64,000 nucleotides of DNA. It comes from Polyangium sp. 6x1. Lineage in GTDB: Bacteria; Myxococcota_A; Polyangia; Polyangiales; Polyangiaceae. Positions 17,416 to 26,566 of the stretch are shown piece by piece. The number at the start of each line of letters is the position of its first letter. Within the stretch, counting starts at the first letter, position 1. The stretch spans positions 1 through 64,000 of the forward strand of contig NZ_JARZHH010000036.1 in assembly GCF_029946515.1 (NCBI RefSeq). The letters are read 5' to 3'. The notes below the pieces were generated by a model that did not search any database, was not told the DNA's origin, and saw nothing but the letters and a program-made list of their open reading frames with translations. The position numbers were made by a program, and so were the translations under genes.

Positions 17416-18414
17416 ATGTCGAAGGTGGCAGTCCTCGGCGCGGGCGCGTGGGGCACGGCGCTCGCGAAGGTCCTCGCAGACAAACAGAACCCGACGTTCC
17501 TCTGGTCGCACCGCCCCGACCTCGCGCTCCTGATCAACGAGCGGCGCGTGAACGAGCGGTACCTGCCCTCGGCCCCGCTGCCGCCGACGCTGCGCGCGAC
17601 GGCTGACCTCGAAGAAGCGCTCGCAGGCGCCGAGCTCGTCGTGTTCGTCGTGCCCTCGCACGCGATGCGCGAGGTCGCGCGTTTCGCACGCCCGTACATC
17701 CCGGCGCGCGCGCTCCTCTGCAGCGCGACGAAGGGCATCGAGAACGAATCGCTCATGCTGATGAGCGAGGTGCTCCTCGACGAGCTCGGGCACGGCATGG
17801 AGCGGCGCCTGTCGTATCTGTCGGGGCCGAGCTTCGCGAAGGAGGTCGCCGCGGGGCAACCGACGACCGTCGTCGTCGCGGGCAAGAGCAACGACGAGAC
17901 CGTCGCGGTGCAACACGCGTTCGCCACGGAGCGGCTGCGCGTCTACCAATCGGACGACGTCGTCGGCGTGGAGATCGGCGGCGCGCTGAAGAACGTCGTC
18001 GCCATCGCGGCGGGCGCCGTCGACGGGCTCGGCTTCGGGCACAACGCGCGGGCCGGCGTCATCACGCGCGGGCTCGCGGAGATCGCTCGGATCGCCATGG
18101 TGAAGGGCGGCAGCCCCCTCACGCTCGCGGGCCTCTCCGGCATGGGCGACCTCGTGCTCACGTGCACCGGCGAGCTCTCGCGCAACCGCACCGTCGGCTA
18201 CGAGATGGGACGCGGGCGCACGCTCGACGACGTGCTCACGCACCTCGGCCACGTCGCCGAGGGCGTCAAGACCGCGAAGAGCGCCTACGATCTCGGCGTG
18301 AAGCTCGACGTCGACCTGCCCATCACGACCGAGGTCTACCGCGTGCTCTACGAGCAAAAGACCCCGCTCCAGGCGGTCGTCGACCTCATGAACCGGTCGC
18401 TGCGCAAGGAATGA
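17416..18414 (+). CDS. gpsA: Glycerol-3-phosphate dehydrogenase [NAD(P)+]
   Basis: Reduces dihydroxyacetone phosphate to sn-glycerol-3-phosphate for phospholipid synthesis in the cytoplasm. The N-terminal Rossmann motif VLGAGAWGTALAKVLA lies at residues 6-21. Family motifs follow: VVPSHAMREV, SATKGIEN, SGPSFAKEVA, the catalytic Lys in GGALKNVVAIAAG (about residue 193) and LSGMGDLVLTCTGELSRNR. The length (332) is normal. It is a single gene, divergent from the lipoprotein at 16243. Confidence 0.96.
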   Translation: MSKVAVLGAGAWGTALAKVLADKQNPTFLWSHRPDLALLINERRVNERYLPSAPLPPTLRATADLEEALAGAELVVFVVPSHAMREVARFARPYIPARALLCSATKGIENESLMLMSEVLLDELGHGMERRLSYLSGPSFAKEVAAGQPTTVVVAGKSNDETVAVQHAFATERLRVYQSDDVVGVEIGGALKNVVAIAAGAVDGLGFGHNARAGVITRGLAEIARIAMVKGGSPLTLAGLSGMGDLVLTCTGELSRNRTVGYEMGRGRTLDDVLTHLGHVAEGVKTAKSAYDLGVKLDVDLPITTEVYRVLYEQKTPLQAVVDLMNRSLRKE

Positions 18415-18498
18415 CGCGCCCGATCGCGCCTCGCGGTCACGATCGATCTCGCGCAGAAGAAGGCAGGAGAGCTGGAAAGGTGTAGACTCTCTGGCGCG

Positions 18499-19893
18499 AT
18501 GCTACGTGCGCGTTGGTTCGCTCTCCTTGCTGCAGCTCTTTCCCTTGGCGTCGCCGCGACCGCGGCGGCGCAGAACCCGGTCCCGGATCCCTCCGGTCAG
18601 CCGCCTCCTCCGCAGCCCTTCCCGCTGCCGACGACGCTGCCCACGATCCCGGGCCTGCCGCCGCTCGTCCCCCAGCAGCCGGCGCCGCAGCCGGATCCCA
18701 ACCAGCCGCAGCAGCCGCAGCAGCCGCAGCAGCCCACGCTCCCCGGCCTGCCCACGATCCCGGGCCTGCCGCCGCTCATCCCGCAGCAGCCGACGCAGCC
18801 CACGCAGCCCACGCAGCCGCAACAGCCGAACCCGTACGGTCAGCCGTACGGACAGCAGCCGTATGGGCAGCAGCCTTATGGGCAGCAACCTTATGGGCAA
18901 CAACCTTATGGGCAGCAACCTTATGGGCAACCCTATGGCCAGCAGCCCTGCGTGCAGCAGCCCTATGGCCCGCCGTGCCCGTCGATGCAGCCTGTCGTCC
19001 CGATCGTGCAGGATCGGACGAAGCTCGAAATGGGCTACCTCTACGGCGCCTCGATCGCCTGGGGCGTGACCACCGGCATCTGGATCGATCTCGAAGCCGA
19101 GACCGAAAACCCCGGCCTCGCGCTCATCGCGCCCGCGCTCTTCGGCGCCGCTGCGCCGACGGCAATGTTCTTCCTCGACCGGCCGAAGATGCCGCTCGGT
19201 CGCCCCGCCGCGACCGCGACCGGCATCCTGCTCGGATCGGGCGAAGCCGCGCTCATCTGGGCGCGTCAGTACACCACCGCCAAGGCGGGCGAGGAGTGGG
19301 GCCCGAAGCAATATTTCCGCGCCCACGTCATCAGCTCGACCATCGGCGGCGTCGGCGGCTACCTCGCGCATTACGGCCTCAAGTTCCGCCCGCAGACGAG
19401 CATGTTCGTCGGCTCGGCGGCGCTCTGGGGCTCGATCGCGGGCGGCGCGTTCGGCGGCGGCGGGAGCAGCGGATCGTGGAGCGCGTGGGCCAACGACGGC
19501 GTCTTCCTCGGCGGCGTCATCGGCTACAACCTCGGCATGGTCGCGGCCGCGGGCGTCTCCGCGGTGTGGACGCCGTCGTGGAACCAGCTCGGATGGATGT
19601 GGGGCGGCTTCGGCGCGGGCGCGGCCGTCTCCGCGCTCGTCTACCCGTTTTACGCGCTCTCCGACGACGCCGATCCGCGCAGCGGCCTGATCTTCCAGGG
19701 AGTCCTCTCCCTGCTCGGCGTGGCCGGCGGCGCGCTCATCGGCGCCCCCGAGTCCAAGAGCCAAACGACCCAGCCGCCCGTGACGACCATGGGCATCGGA
19801 AATCACCCCAAGTTCGCGCGCATCCTCGGCCCGACCATCATGCCGGTTCAGGGCCCCGGCGCGGGTGTCTCGCTGATCGGCGAGCTTTATTGA
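18499..19893 (+). CDS. Pro/Gln-repeat exported membrane protein
   Basis: Signal peptide (residues 1-25, ending TAAAQ). A ~140-residue Pro/Gln-rich region follows with two copies of LPTIPGLPPL and then tandem PYGQQ pentapeptides, and after that a ~270-residue hydrophobic Gly/Ala-rich domain with several potential membrane or barrel segments (YLYGASIAWGVTTGIWIDL, VGGYLAHYGLKF, GVFLGGVIGYNLGMVAAAG). Function unknown; an envelope protein with a long extended linker is the most that can be said. A hairpin terminator follows the stop. Confidence 0.75.
   Translation: MLRARWFALLAAALSLGVAATAAAQNPVPDPSGQPPPPQPFPLPTTLPTIPGLPPLVPQQPAPQPDPNQPQQPQQPQQPTLPGLPTIPGLPPLIPQQPTQPTQPTQPQQPNPYGQPYGQQPYGQQPYGQQPYGQQPYGQQPYGQPYGQQPCVQQPYGPPCPSMQPVVPIVQDRTKLEMGYLYGASIAWGVTTGIWIDLEAETENPGLALIAPALFGAAAPTAMFFLDRPKMPLGRPAATATGILLGSGEAALIWARQYTTAKAGEEWGPKQYFRAHVISSTIGGVGGYLAHYGLKFRPQTSMFVGSAALWGSIAGGAFGGGGSSGSWSAWANDGVFLGGVIGYNLGMVAAAGVSAVWTPSWNQLGWMWGGFGAGAAVSALVYPFYALSDDADPRSGLIFQGVLSLLGVAGGALIGAPESKSQTTQPPVTTMGIGNHPKFARILGPTIMPVQGPGAGVSLIGELY
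18637..18792 (+). repeat. Imperfect 45-bp direct repeat encoding LPTIPGLPPL
   Basis: Bases 18637-18681 recur at 18748-18792 with only about two differences. Both copies encode LPTIPGLPPL followed by (V/I)PQQP inside the Pro/Gln-rich region, indicating an internal duplication. Confidence 0.8.
18841..18930 (+). repeat. Six tandem 15-bp units encoding (Q)PYGQ
   Basis: Units of the form CARCCNTAYGGRCAR repeat six times without gaps. The later copies are nearly identical (CAACCTTATGGGCAR) and use CCT, TAT and CAA codons, which are otherwise uncommon in this GC3-biased window. This points to recent slippage expansion. Confidence 0.85.
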
Positions 19894-19894
19894 A

Positions 19895-19916
19895 GCCCGG
19901 CGACGTGTAGCCGGGC
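19895..19916 (+). terminator. Hairpin after the Pro/Gln-repeat gene
   Basis: Perfect 7-bp stem GCCCGGC/GCCGGGC with an 8-base loop, starting two bases after the TGA stop at 19891-19893. No clear U tract follows. Confidence 0.6.
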
Positions 19917-19981
19917 CTCCTGACATCGAACGGCGCGCCGGGGCCGACGCCCGCGGCAAAAGCGCTATCCTCCGAAACCCC

Positions 19982-21898
19982 ATGCCGACACTGAAGTACT
20001 TCGCCGCCCGCGGGGCGCCTCGGGTGTATGCCGTGCACAAGCCGGTCACGACGATCGGCAAGGCGCTCGGAAACGACGTCGCGCTCGCGGGGACGGGTCT
20101 CGCGGACCACCACGCGCAGATCTCCTTCGACGGCCGGGACTTCGTGCTCGAAGAGCTCGACCGCGACGGCGACATCCAGATCAACGGCAAGAAGAAGCGC
20201 CGCGCGCGCCTCGTCCACGGCGACCGCGTCATGCTCGGCGCTGTCGAGCTCGGCTTCTCGATGTTCTCCGAGGCCCCGAAGACGCGGTCCGACGACGACG
20301 GCGAGAACGAGAAACCCGCGACGCCCGGCGTCTCGGCGGAGCTCGCGGGCGTGCGCAAGCTCTACGCGTTCAGCGAGAAGCTCATCAACCGGCGCAGCCT
20401 CGACGAGCTACTCGAAGCGATGCTCGACGACATCATCGAGCTCACCCACGCGGACAAGGGGTTCTTGCTCCTCGTCGAGGGCGCCGAGGAGGCCGCAGAT
20501 CCGGGCAGGGGCGCGCGCCGCGACGGCCAGGGCGAGGAGCGCAAGCTCGGCGTGCGTGCCTCGCGCAATGTGCGGCGTGAGGCAATCACGGACGCGCAGG
20601 GCTCGATCTCGGACAGCATCGCGCGTCAGGTCCTCGCCTCGGGCCGCCCGCTCATCGTCTCGGACGCGCTCGCCGACACGCAGTTCGGCCGCAGCGAGAG
20701 CGTCATCGCGATGAAGCTCTCGAGCGTCATGTGCGCGCCTCTGCTCTCACAAGGCGAGGTCATCGGCGCGCTCTACGTCGGCAACGACAAGGTCAAGCAC
20801 CTCTTCGACCGCACGCAGCTCGAGTTGCTCGGCATCTTCGCCTCGCAGGCCTCGCTCATCCTGCAGAACGCGATGCTCCTCTCCGCGCTCCGCGCCGACA
20901 AGGCGAAGCTCGAAGCGGAGCTCAAGGACAAGAAGTTCGGCGAGATCATCGGCGCGTGTCCGAGCATGCTCGAGGTCTTCCGCAAGCTCACGAAGGTGGC
21001 CGCGACGGACATCAGCGTGCTCATCACGGGCGAGACGGGCACGGGCAAGGAGCTCATCGCGCGGGAGATCCACAGGCGATCGAACCGCGAGGGCGGCCCG
21101 TTCGTCACGATCAACTGCGGCGCGATCCCGGAGAACCTCATCGAGAGCGAGCTCTTCGGCCACGTGAAGGGCGCGTTCACCGGCGCCATCGCGAGCCGGC
21201 CCGGCAAGTTCCAGGTCGCGGACAAGGGCACGCTCTTCCTCGACGAGATCGGCGAGCTGCCGCTGAACTTGCAGGTCAAACTGCTCCGCGCGCTGCAGGA
21301 ACGTGTCGTCTTCCGCGTCGGCGATTCGAAGCCGGAGAAGGTCGACATCCGCATCGTCGCCGCGACGAACCGGAACCTCGAAGAGGAGATCCGCGTGGGC
21401 CACTTCCGCGAGGACCTCTACTACCGGCTCAACGTCGTGAACCTGTGGCTCCCGCCCCTGCGCGAGCGCGGCGACGACGTGCTCATCATCGCGAAGATGC
21501 TGCTCTCGAAGTACGCGGACGAGCTCGGCAGCTCGGTGCGTGGCTACAGCCCCGCGGCGCTCGCGGCGGTCAAGAAATACGCCTGGCCCGGGAACATCCG
21601 GCAGCTCGAAAACCGCATCAAGAAGGCGCTCGTGCTCTGCGACAAGACGCTGCTCGGCCCCGAAGATCTCGATCTCGGGCCCGGCGCGGAGACCGCCATC
21701 TTGCCGCTCGAGAAAGCGAAAGAAGAATTCCAGCGCAGGTACGTCCTCGAAGTGCTGGAACGCAACAACGGGAACCGCACGCAGACCGCCCGCGACCTCG
21801 GCGTCGATCCACGCACCATCTTCCGGTACCTGGAGAAAGAGCAGAACCCGATGCCGAGCGGCGCGGGCGGCACGCCGCGGGATCCTTCCGAAGGCTGA
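19982..21898 (+). CDS. FHA-GAF sigma-54-dependent transcriptional activator
   Basis: Domain order: an FHA domain (residues ~1-95, phosphothreonine recognition), a GAF sensor domain (~140-300), an AAA+ sigma-54 activator domain (~320-550) and a Fis-type HTH (~595-620). Visible motifs are Walker A GETGTGKE near residue 350, the sigma-54 contact loop GAFTGA near residue 397 and Walker B LFLDEIGEL near residue 417. FHA-linked activators are a myxobacterial speciality, coupling Ser/Thr kinase signalling to sigma-54 promoters (known for the group; the partner kinase here is unknown). The stop abuts the mutS2 start codon with no gap, so coupling is likely. The target promoter is unknown. Confidence 0.93.
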   Translation: MPTLKYFAARGAPRVYAVHKPVTTIGKALGNDVALAGTGLADHHAQISFDGRDFVLEELDRDGDIQINGKKKRRARLVHGDRVMLGAVELGFSMFSEAPKTRSDDDGENEKPATPGVSAELAGVRKLYAFSEKLINRRSLDELLEAMLDDIIELTHADKGFLLLVEGAEEAADPGRGARRDGQGEERKLGVRASRNVRREAITDAQGSISDSIARQVLASGRPLIVSDALADTQFGRSESVIAMKLSSVMCAPLLSQGEVIGALYVGNDKVKHLFDRTQLELLGIFASQASLILQNAMLLSALRADKAKLEAELKDKKFGEIIGACPSMLEVFRKLTKVAATDISVLITGETGTGKELIAREIHRRSNREGGPFVTINCGAIPENLIESELFGHVKGAFTGAIASRPGKFQVADKGTLFLDEIGELPLNLQVKLLRALQERVVFRVGDSKPEKVDIRIVAATNRNLEEEIRVGHFREDLYYRLNVVNLWLPPLRERGDDVLIIAKMLLSKYADELGSSVRGYSPAALAAVKKYAWPGNIRQLENRIKKALVLCDKTLLGPEDLDLGPGAETAILPLEKAKEEFQRRYVLEVLERNNGNRTQTARDLGVDPRTIFRYLEKEQNPMPSGAGGTPRDPSEG

Positions 21899-24331
21899 AT
21901 GGAAAGCACCGAAGCCCGGACCCTCTCCCACCCCTGTCCCGACAAAACGCGCGCCGATCTCGAATGGGATCGGCTGCTCGCGGCGCTCGCCGATCGCGCG
22001 GCGAGCGAGGCGGGCAAGCGCATCGCCCGTGATCTCCCGTTCGCCTCGACGCACGAAGGCGTGCTCGTAGCGCTCGGCGAGGTGAAGGAAGCCGTCGACC
22101 TCGATCGCACGGCCGAGCCTTTACCCACGGCCGACGTGCCCTGGGTCGAGGCCGCGCTCGATCGCGCGCGCATCGGCGCGACCCTGGCGAATGAAGAGCT
22201 GCGCGCCGTGGGTCGATGCCTCGCGGAGGCCGGCCGGCTGCGGCGTTTCCTCGCGGCGCGCAAGGCGCGGCTGCCGCTGCTCTTCCGCGCGTGCTCGACC
22301 GACCCGGGCCTCGACGCGCTCGAACGCGACGTGAGCTCTGCCTTCGATCCCGACGGCACGCTCTCCGATCGCGCCTCGCCGCGCCTCGCCGAGCTCCGCG
22401 GCGAGCGGCGGAACCTGCGGGAACGTCTCGTCCGCAAGCTCGACGAGATCATGCACAAGCACGCGGACATCCTGCAGGACACGTACTACACGGAGCGCGA
22501 CGGCCGGTACGTGCTGCCCGTGCGCGCCGACGCGCACGAGCGTTTCCCCGGCATCGTGCACGCAACGAGCGGGAGCGGCGCGACGCTGTTCGTGGAGCCG
22601 CGCGTCGTCGTCGACATGGGCAACCGCCTGAAGATGGTCGAGGCCCTCGTGCAGCACGAGGAAGAGCTCGTCTACGCGGCGCTCAGCGCGAAGATCGGAA
22701 ACGAGATCGACTCGGTCGCCGCCGCCGTCTTCGCCCTCGCGCACGCGGACGTGCGCGCCGCGTCCGCGCGCCTCGCGAAGGATCTACGCTTCACGTTCCC
22801 CGAGGTGCCCGCGTCCGAGTCCGTCGGCACGATCCGCCTCGTCGGAGCGCGTCATCCGCTGCTCGCGCTCGACGGCGTCTCCGTCGTCCCGAGCGACCTC
22901 GGGATCACGGCAGGACACGCGATGATCGTCTCGGGCCCGAACGCGGGCGGCAAGACCGTGGCGCTGAAGACGCTCGGCCTCGCCGCGCTCTGCGTTCGCG
23001 CGGGCTTGCCCGTGCCGGCCGAGGAGGGCTCGCGCGTCGACGTCTTCGAGGTCGTGCTCACGGACGTCGGCGACGATCAGAGCCTGCACAAGAACCTCTC
23101 CACGTTCAGCGCGCACGTGCAGAACCTCGCGCACATCCTCGCGGACGCGCGGCCCGGCGCGCTGGTTTTGCTCGACGAGCTCGCGGGCGGAACCGATCCT
23201 CGCGAGGGCGAGGCGCTCGCGTCCGCCGTGCTCGACTCGCTCTGCGCGCGCGGCGGCACCGTGGCGACGACGACCCACTACGAGGGCTTGAAGGCGCTCG
23301 CGCTCGCCGATCCGCGCTTCGAAAACGCATCCGTCGGCTTCGACATCGCCACGATGAGCCCGACGTTCCGTCTCTCGATGGGCATCCCCGGCGCGTCGAG
23401 CGCGCTCGCCGTGGCGCGCCGCTTCGGCATCCCCGGCACCGTGCTCGAGCGCGCCGAGCGGTTCCTCTCGCGCGAGGCCGTGCGCTTCGAAGACATGGTC
23501 GCGAAGCTCCAGGCCGAGCGAAACGCGCTCGAAGTCGCGCGCACGTCGGCCGAGCGCGAGGCCGAGATCGCCCGCGACAAACAGCGCGCGCTCGACGAGG
23601 AGCTCACGCGCCTGCGCGCCGAGGAGCGCCGCTACGTCACCGAGGCCGGCCGCGAGCTTCAGGAGTCGATCCGCAAGGCGCGACAGGACATCCGCGACGC
23701 GCAAGCGCGCCTCCGCGCCAAGCCCACGGCCGACGACCTGCGCGCCGCGGCCCGCGCGATCGACGCGGTCGCCCAGAAGACGAGCACCTTCGGCGAGCTC
23801 GAGCCCACCGGGCGGGACGAAGGTTTGTCCCGCGGAACCGTCGCGCCCGCCGAGATCCGCGTGGGCAGCCGCGTCTACGTCCCGCGCCTGCGCGCCGAGG
23901 CCGACGTCGTCGAGGTCCTCGCGGGCGGCCAGCTCCGGGTCGCCGCGGGGCCCCTCAAGCTCACCACGAACATCGCGGAGGTGCGCGCGGCGGACGGGGG
24001 TTCGTCCGAAAAAACCCGCGCGGGCGGCGGCAAGAAGCGCGTCGATCTCGACGCCGCCGCCGATCCGGACGTCCCCATCCAGACGAGCGAGAACACCGTC
24101 GATCTGCGCGGCCTCCGCGCGCACGAGGCCGTCGGCATGGCCGAGCAGTTCCTCGATCGCTGCGTCGGCGCGGGCCGCCGCGTGGCCTTCCTGATCCACG
24201 GCCACGGCAAGGGCGCCCTGCGCGACGCCGTGCGCGACGCGATGCGAACGAGCCCCTACGTCGCCCGCCTCCGCCCCGGCGAACCTCGCGAGGGCGGAGA
24301 CGGCGTCACGGTCGTCTGGCTCCGCGCTTAG
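21899..24331 (+). CDS. mutS2: Endonuclease MutS2
   Basis: MutS-family ATPase with a C-terminal Smr nuclease domain. Family members suppress homologous recombination, and in Firmicutes act on collided ribosomes. It has the core helical domain, Walker A GPNAGGKT near residue 346, VVLTDVGDDQSLHKNLSTFS, Walker B LVLLDELAGGTDP, a coiled-coil region (residues ~515-625) and a Smr domain from residue ~730 with NTVDLRG and LIHGHGKGALRDAVR. The length of 810 is typical. It starts directly after the stop of the FHA activator, and its 3' end overlaps the convergent nusB by 26 bases. Confidence 0.95.
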   Translation: MESTEARTLSHPCPDKTRADLEWDRLLAALADRAASEAGKRIARDLPFASTHEGVLVALGEVKEAVDLDRTAEPLPTADVPWVEAALDRARIGATLANEELRAVGRCLAEAGRLRRFLAARKARLPLLFRACSTDPGLDALERDVSSAFDPDGTLSDRASPRLAELRGERRNLRERLVRKLDEIMHKHADILQDTYYTERDGRYVLPVRADAHERFPGIVHATSGSGATLFVEPRVVVDMGNRLKMVEALVQHEEELVYAALSAKIGNEIDSVAAAVFALAHADVRAASARLAKDLRFTFPEVPASESVGTIRLVGARHPLLALDGVSVVPSDLGITAGHAMIVSGPNAGGKTVALKTLGLAALCVRAGLPVPAEEGSRVDVFEVVLTDVGDDQSLHKNLSTFSAHVQNLAHILADARPGALVLLDELAGGTDPREGEALASAVLDSLCARGGTVATTTHYEGLKALALADPRFENASVGFDIATMSPTFRLSMGIPGASSALAVARRFGIPGTVLERAERFLSREAVRFEDMVAKLQAERNALEVARTSAEREAEIARDKQRALDEELTRLRAEERRYVTEAGRELQESIRKARQDIRDAQARLRAKPTADDLRAAARAIDAVAQKTSTFGELEPTGRDEGLSRGTVAPAEIRVGSRVYVPRLRAEADVVEVLAGGQLRVAAGPLKLTTNIAEVRAADGGSSEKTRAGGGKKRVDLDAAADPDVPIQTSENTVDLRGLRAHEAVGMAEQFLDRCVGAGRRVAFLIHGHGKGALRDAVRDAMRTSPYVARLRPGEPREGGDGVTVVWLRA

Positions 24332-24827
24332 CGGGGCGGTGTCCTCCGCCGCCCCCGCCGTCGCGCTTGCCCGCGCCCTTGCCGGGCTCGGGCTTGCTCG
24401 CCGCGGCGCGATCGCGATCCACGCGACCGAGATCCTCGGCGATCCGGTCGAGCACGCCGTTCACGAACGCCGACGAGTCCTCGCTGCCGAAGCGCTTGGC
24501 GAGCTCGACGGCCTCGTCGAGGATGACCGCGCGCGGCACGTCCCCGCCGTTGATCAGCTCCCACGCCCCGAGGCGCAGCACGTTCCGATCGACCCGCGCC
24601 ATCCGCTCGAGCCGCCAGTTCACGCTCGCCTTGCGGATGGTCTCGTCGACCTTCGCGAGGTTCTTCTCGACGCCTCGCACGATCTGGTCGGCGTACTCCC
24701 GACCTTCCGGATCACCCGGCGTCAAACGCCAGTAGTGCATGATCACGCGTTCGCCCGAGCCAGTGCCCTGCTCGAGCGCGAACAACATTTGCAGCGCGGC
24801 CTCGCGGCCGGTCGACCGAGCGCCCAT
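24306..24827 (-). CDS. nusB: Transcription antitermination factor NusB
   Basis: All-helical RNA-binding protein acting with NusE/S10 at boxA in rRNA antitermination. The sequence shows STGREAALQMLFALEQG, RMARVDRNVLRLGAWEL, VPRAVILDEAVELAKRFG and SSAFVNGVLDRIAEDLGR, the standard NusB signatures. A Gly/Lys/Arg-rich tail of ~35 residues follows the normal domain. It is the last gene of the rib cluster, 18 bases after the ribH stop; the ribH-nusB order is widely conserved. Its end overlaps mutS2 by 26 bases. Confidence 0.95.
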   Translation of the reverse strand: MGARSTGREAALQMLFALEQGTGSGERVIMHYWRLTPGDPEGREYADQIVRGVEKNLAKVDETIRKASVNWRLERMARVDRNVLRLGAWELINGGDVPRAVILDEAVELAKRFGSEDSSAFVNGVLDRIAEDLGRVDRDRAAASKPEPGKGAGKRDGGGGGGHRPAKRGARRP

Positions 24828-24845
24828 GGTCCCGAGAGCTTTCGA

Positions 24846-25352
24846 TCAGAGCCCGGCGCCGTCGAGGGCCGAGGCGAGCGAGACCATCTCGATCGCGCTC
24901 ACGGCGGCCTCCCAGCCCTTGTTTCCTGCCTTCGTCCCGGCACGCTCGACCGCCTGCTCGATCGTGTCGGTCGTCAGGACGCCGAACGTCACGGGCACGC
25001 CCGTCTGCAACGAGACCTGCGCGATCCCCTTCGTCACCTCGGACGCCACGTAGTCGAAGTGCGGCGTCGACCCGCGGATCACTGCGCCGAGCGCAACGAT
25101 CGCGCTCACGCTGCGCTTCTCCGCGAGCCTGCGCACGACGACGGGGATCTCCCACGCGCCCGGGACGCGCACGATCGTCACGTCCGACGTCGAGCCGCCG
25201 TGCCGCGCGATCGCGTCGAGCGCGCCCTCGACCAGCCTGTCGACGATGAAGTGGTTGAACCGGCTCACGACGAGGGCGAACTTCGCCCCCGACGGGACGA
25301 CCAGGTGGCCTTCGACCGTGCGCGGAGCGCCGCGCTCTCCGTTGGTGCTCAT
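24846..25352 (-). CDS. ribH: 6,7-dimethyl-8-ribityllumazine synthase
   Basis: Condenses the ribityl-diaminopyrimidine with 3,4-dihydroxy-2-butanone-4-phosphate to lumazine, the penultimate step of riboflavin synthesis. It shows [53 protein letters not shown] and [20 protein letters not shown], with all standard active-site segments. Length 168 is normal. It sits between ribB(X) and nusB, ten bases after the upstream stop. Confidence 0.96.
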   Translation of the reverse strand: MSTNGERGAPRTVEGHLVVPSGAKFALVVSRFNHFIVDRLVEGALDAIARHGGSTSDVTIVRVPGAWEIPVVVRRLAEKRSVSAIVALGAVIRGSTPHFDYVASEVTKGIAQVSLQTGVPVTFGVLTTDTIEQAVERAGTKAGNKGWEAAVSAIEMVSLASALDGAGL

Positions 25353-25362
25353 CCGAATTTCC

Positions 25363-26514
25363 TCAAGCCTCGCCCTGCATCGACACGAGCGGCACGCGCT
25401 CGACCACCTCGAGCCCGAACCCGTCGAGCCCCGCGATCTTCGTCTGGCTGTTCGACAGGAGCCGGAGCTTCTGGCAGCCGAGGTCCGCGAGCACCTGCGC
25501 GCCGAGCCCGAACTCCCGCAGCGCCTGCTGCGGCGCGCGCGTCTCCTGCGTCGTACGGCCCTTCGCTTCGAGCTCGGCCCCGAGATCGAGCCGCGGCGGG
25601 ATGTAGAGCACCACGCCCTCGCCCGCCTTCTCGATCAGCGAGATCGCCTCGCGCAGGTTCGACCCACCCTCGAACGGCGTCGAGCTGAAGAGGTCGGCCA
25701 CGAGCGCGCCCGAATGCACGCGGCAGAGCGTGGGCTTCGTGCCGTCGACCGTGCCCTTCACGAGCGCGAGGAACTGCCGCGCCTCGCCGATGATCTCGTA
25801 GACCGCCGCCGTCCACATCGTGCCCGTCAGATCGAGCCGGATCTCCCGCTCCGACACGCGACGCACGAGCCGCTCGGTCTGCAGGCGGTACTGGATGAGA
25901 TCCGCGACCGACAGGATCACGAGCTCGTGCTGCGCGGCGAACCGCTCGAGGTCCGGCATCCGCGCCATCGTGCCGTCGTCGTTCATGATCTCGCAGATCA
26001 CGCCCGCGGCCCGGAGCCCGCCGAGCCGGGCGAGATCTACGGAACCCTCGGTTTGTCCCGTCCGAACCAGCACGCCGCCGCGCCGCGCGCGCAGCGGGAA
26101 GACGTGGCCCGGCGTGACGAGGTCCGTGGGCCGCGCGTCCGGCTGGATCGCGACCTGGATCGTCCTCGCGCGATCGGCCGCGCTGATGCCCGTGGTCACG
26201 CCCGTGCGCGCCTCGATGCTCACGGTGAACGCCGTCCCGAGGGGCGGACCGCCGCGCCCCGGCGCGCTCATCATCGGCAGCTCCAGCCGATCGACCTGCT
26301 CCTCTTCGAGCGTCAGGCAGATGAGGCCGCGGCCGTGCTTGGCCATGAAGTTGATCGCCTCCGGCGACACGCGCTCGGCGGCCATGCAGAGATCGCCCTC
26401 GTTCTCGCGGTCCTCGTCGTCGACGAGGATGACCATCCGGCCTCTCCGGATCTCGTCGAGCGCGCGGTTCACGCGGCCGAGGACGGCAGAGTCGATCGTC
26501 AGTCGATGCGGCAT
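25363..26514 (-). CDS. ribB: 3,4-dihydroxy-2-butanone-4-phosphate synthase with degenerate GTP cyclohydrolase II domain (RibBX type)
   Basis: The ATG at 26514 gives 383 residues; the open frame extends upstream but that part lacks similarity. Residues ~1-205 are Rib[42 protein letters not shown] and [10 protein letters not shown] are intact, so conversion of ribulose-5-phosphate to DHBP is expected. The C-terminal half aligns in position with RibA, but the zinc-ligand segments are lost: the usual SECLTGD reads SGALVAD and RCDCG reads PFEGG. GTP cyclohydrolase II activity is therefore not expected, as in described RibBX proteins. A separate RibA must exist elsewhere in the genome. Confidence 0.9.
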   Translation of the reverse strand: MPHRLTIDSAVLGRVNRALDEIRRGRMVILVDDEDRENEGDLCMAAERVSPEAINFMAKHGRGLICLTLEEEQVDRLELPMMSAPGRGGPPLGTAFTVSIEARTGVTTGISAADRARTIQVAIQPDARPTDLVTPGHVFPLRARRGGVLVRTGQTEGSVDLARLGGLRAAGVICEIMNDDGTMARMPDLERFAAQHELVILSVADLIQYRLQTERLVRRVSEREIRLDLTGTMWTAAVYEIIGEARQFLALVKGTVDGTKPTLCRVHSGALVADLFSSTPFEGGSNLREAISLIEKAGEGVVLYIPPRLDLGAELEAKGRTTQETRAPQQALREFGLGAQVLADLGCQKLRLLSNSQTKIAGLDGFGLEVVERVPLVSMQGEA

Positions 26515-26566
26515 GGTGCCCCCGCCCTTCTCGCTCGCGCGCGGGTTGGAAGAAGCGGCGAGCTCG

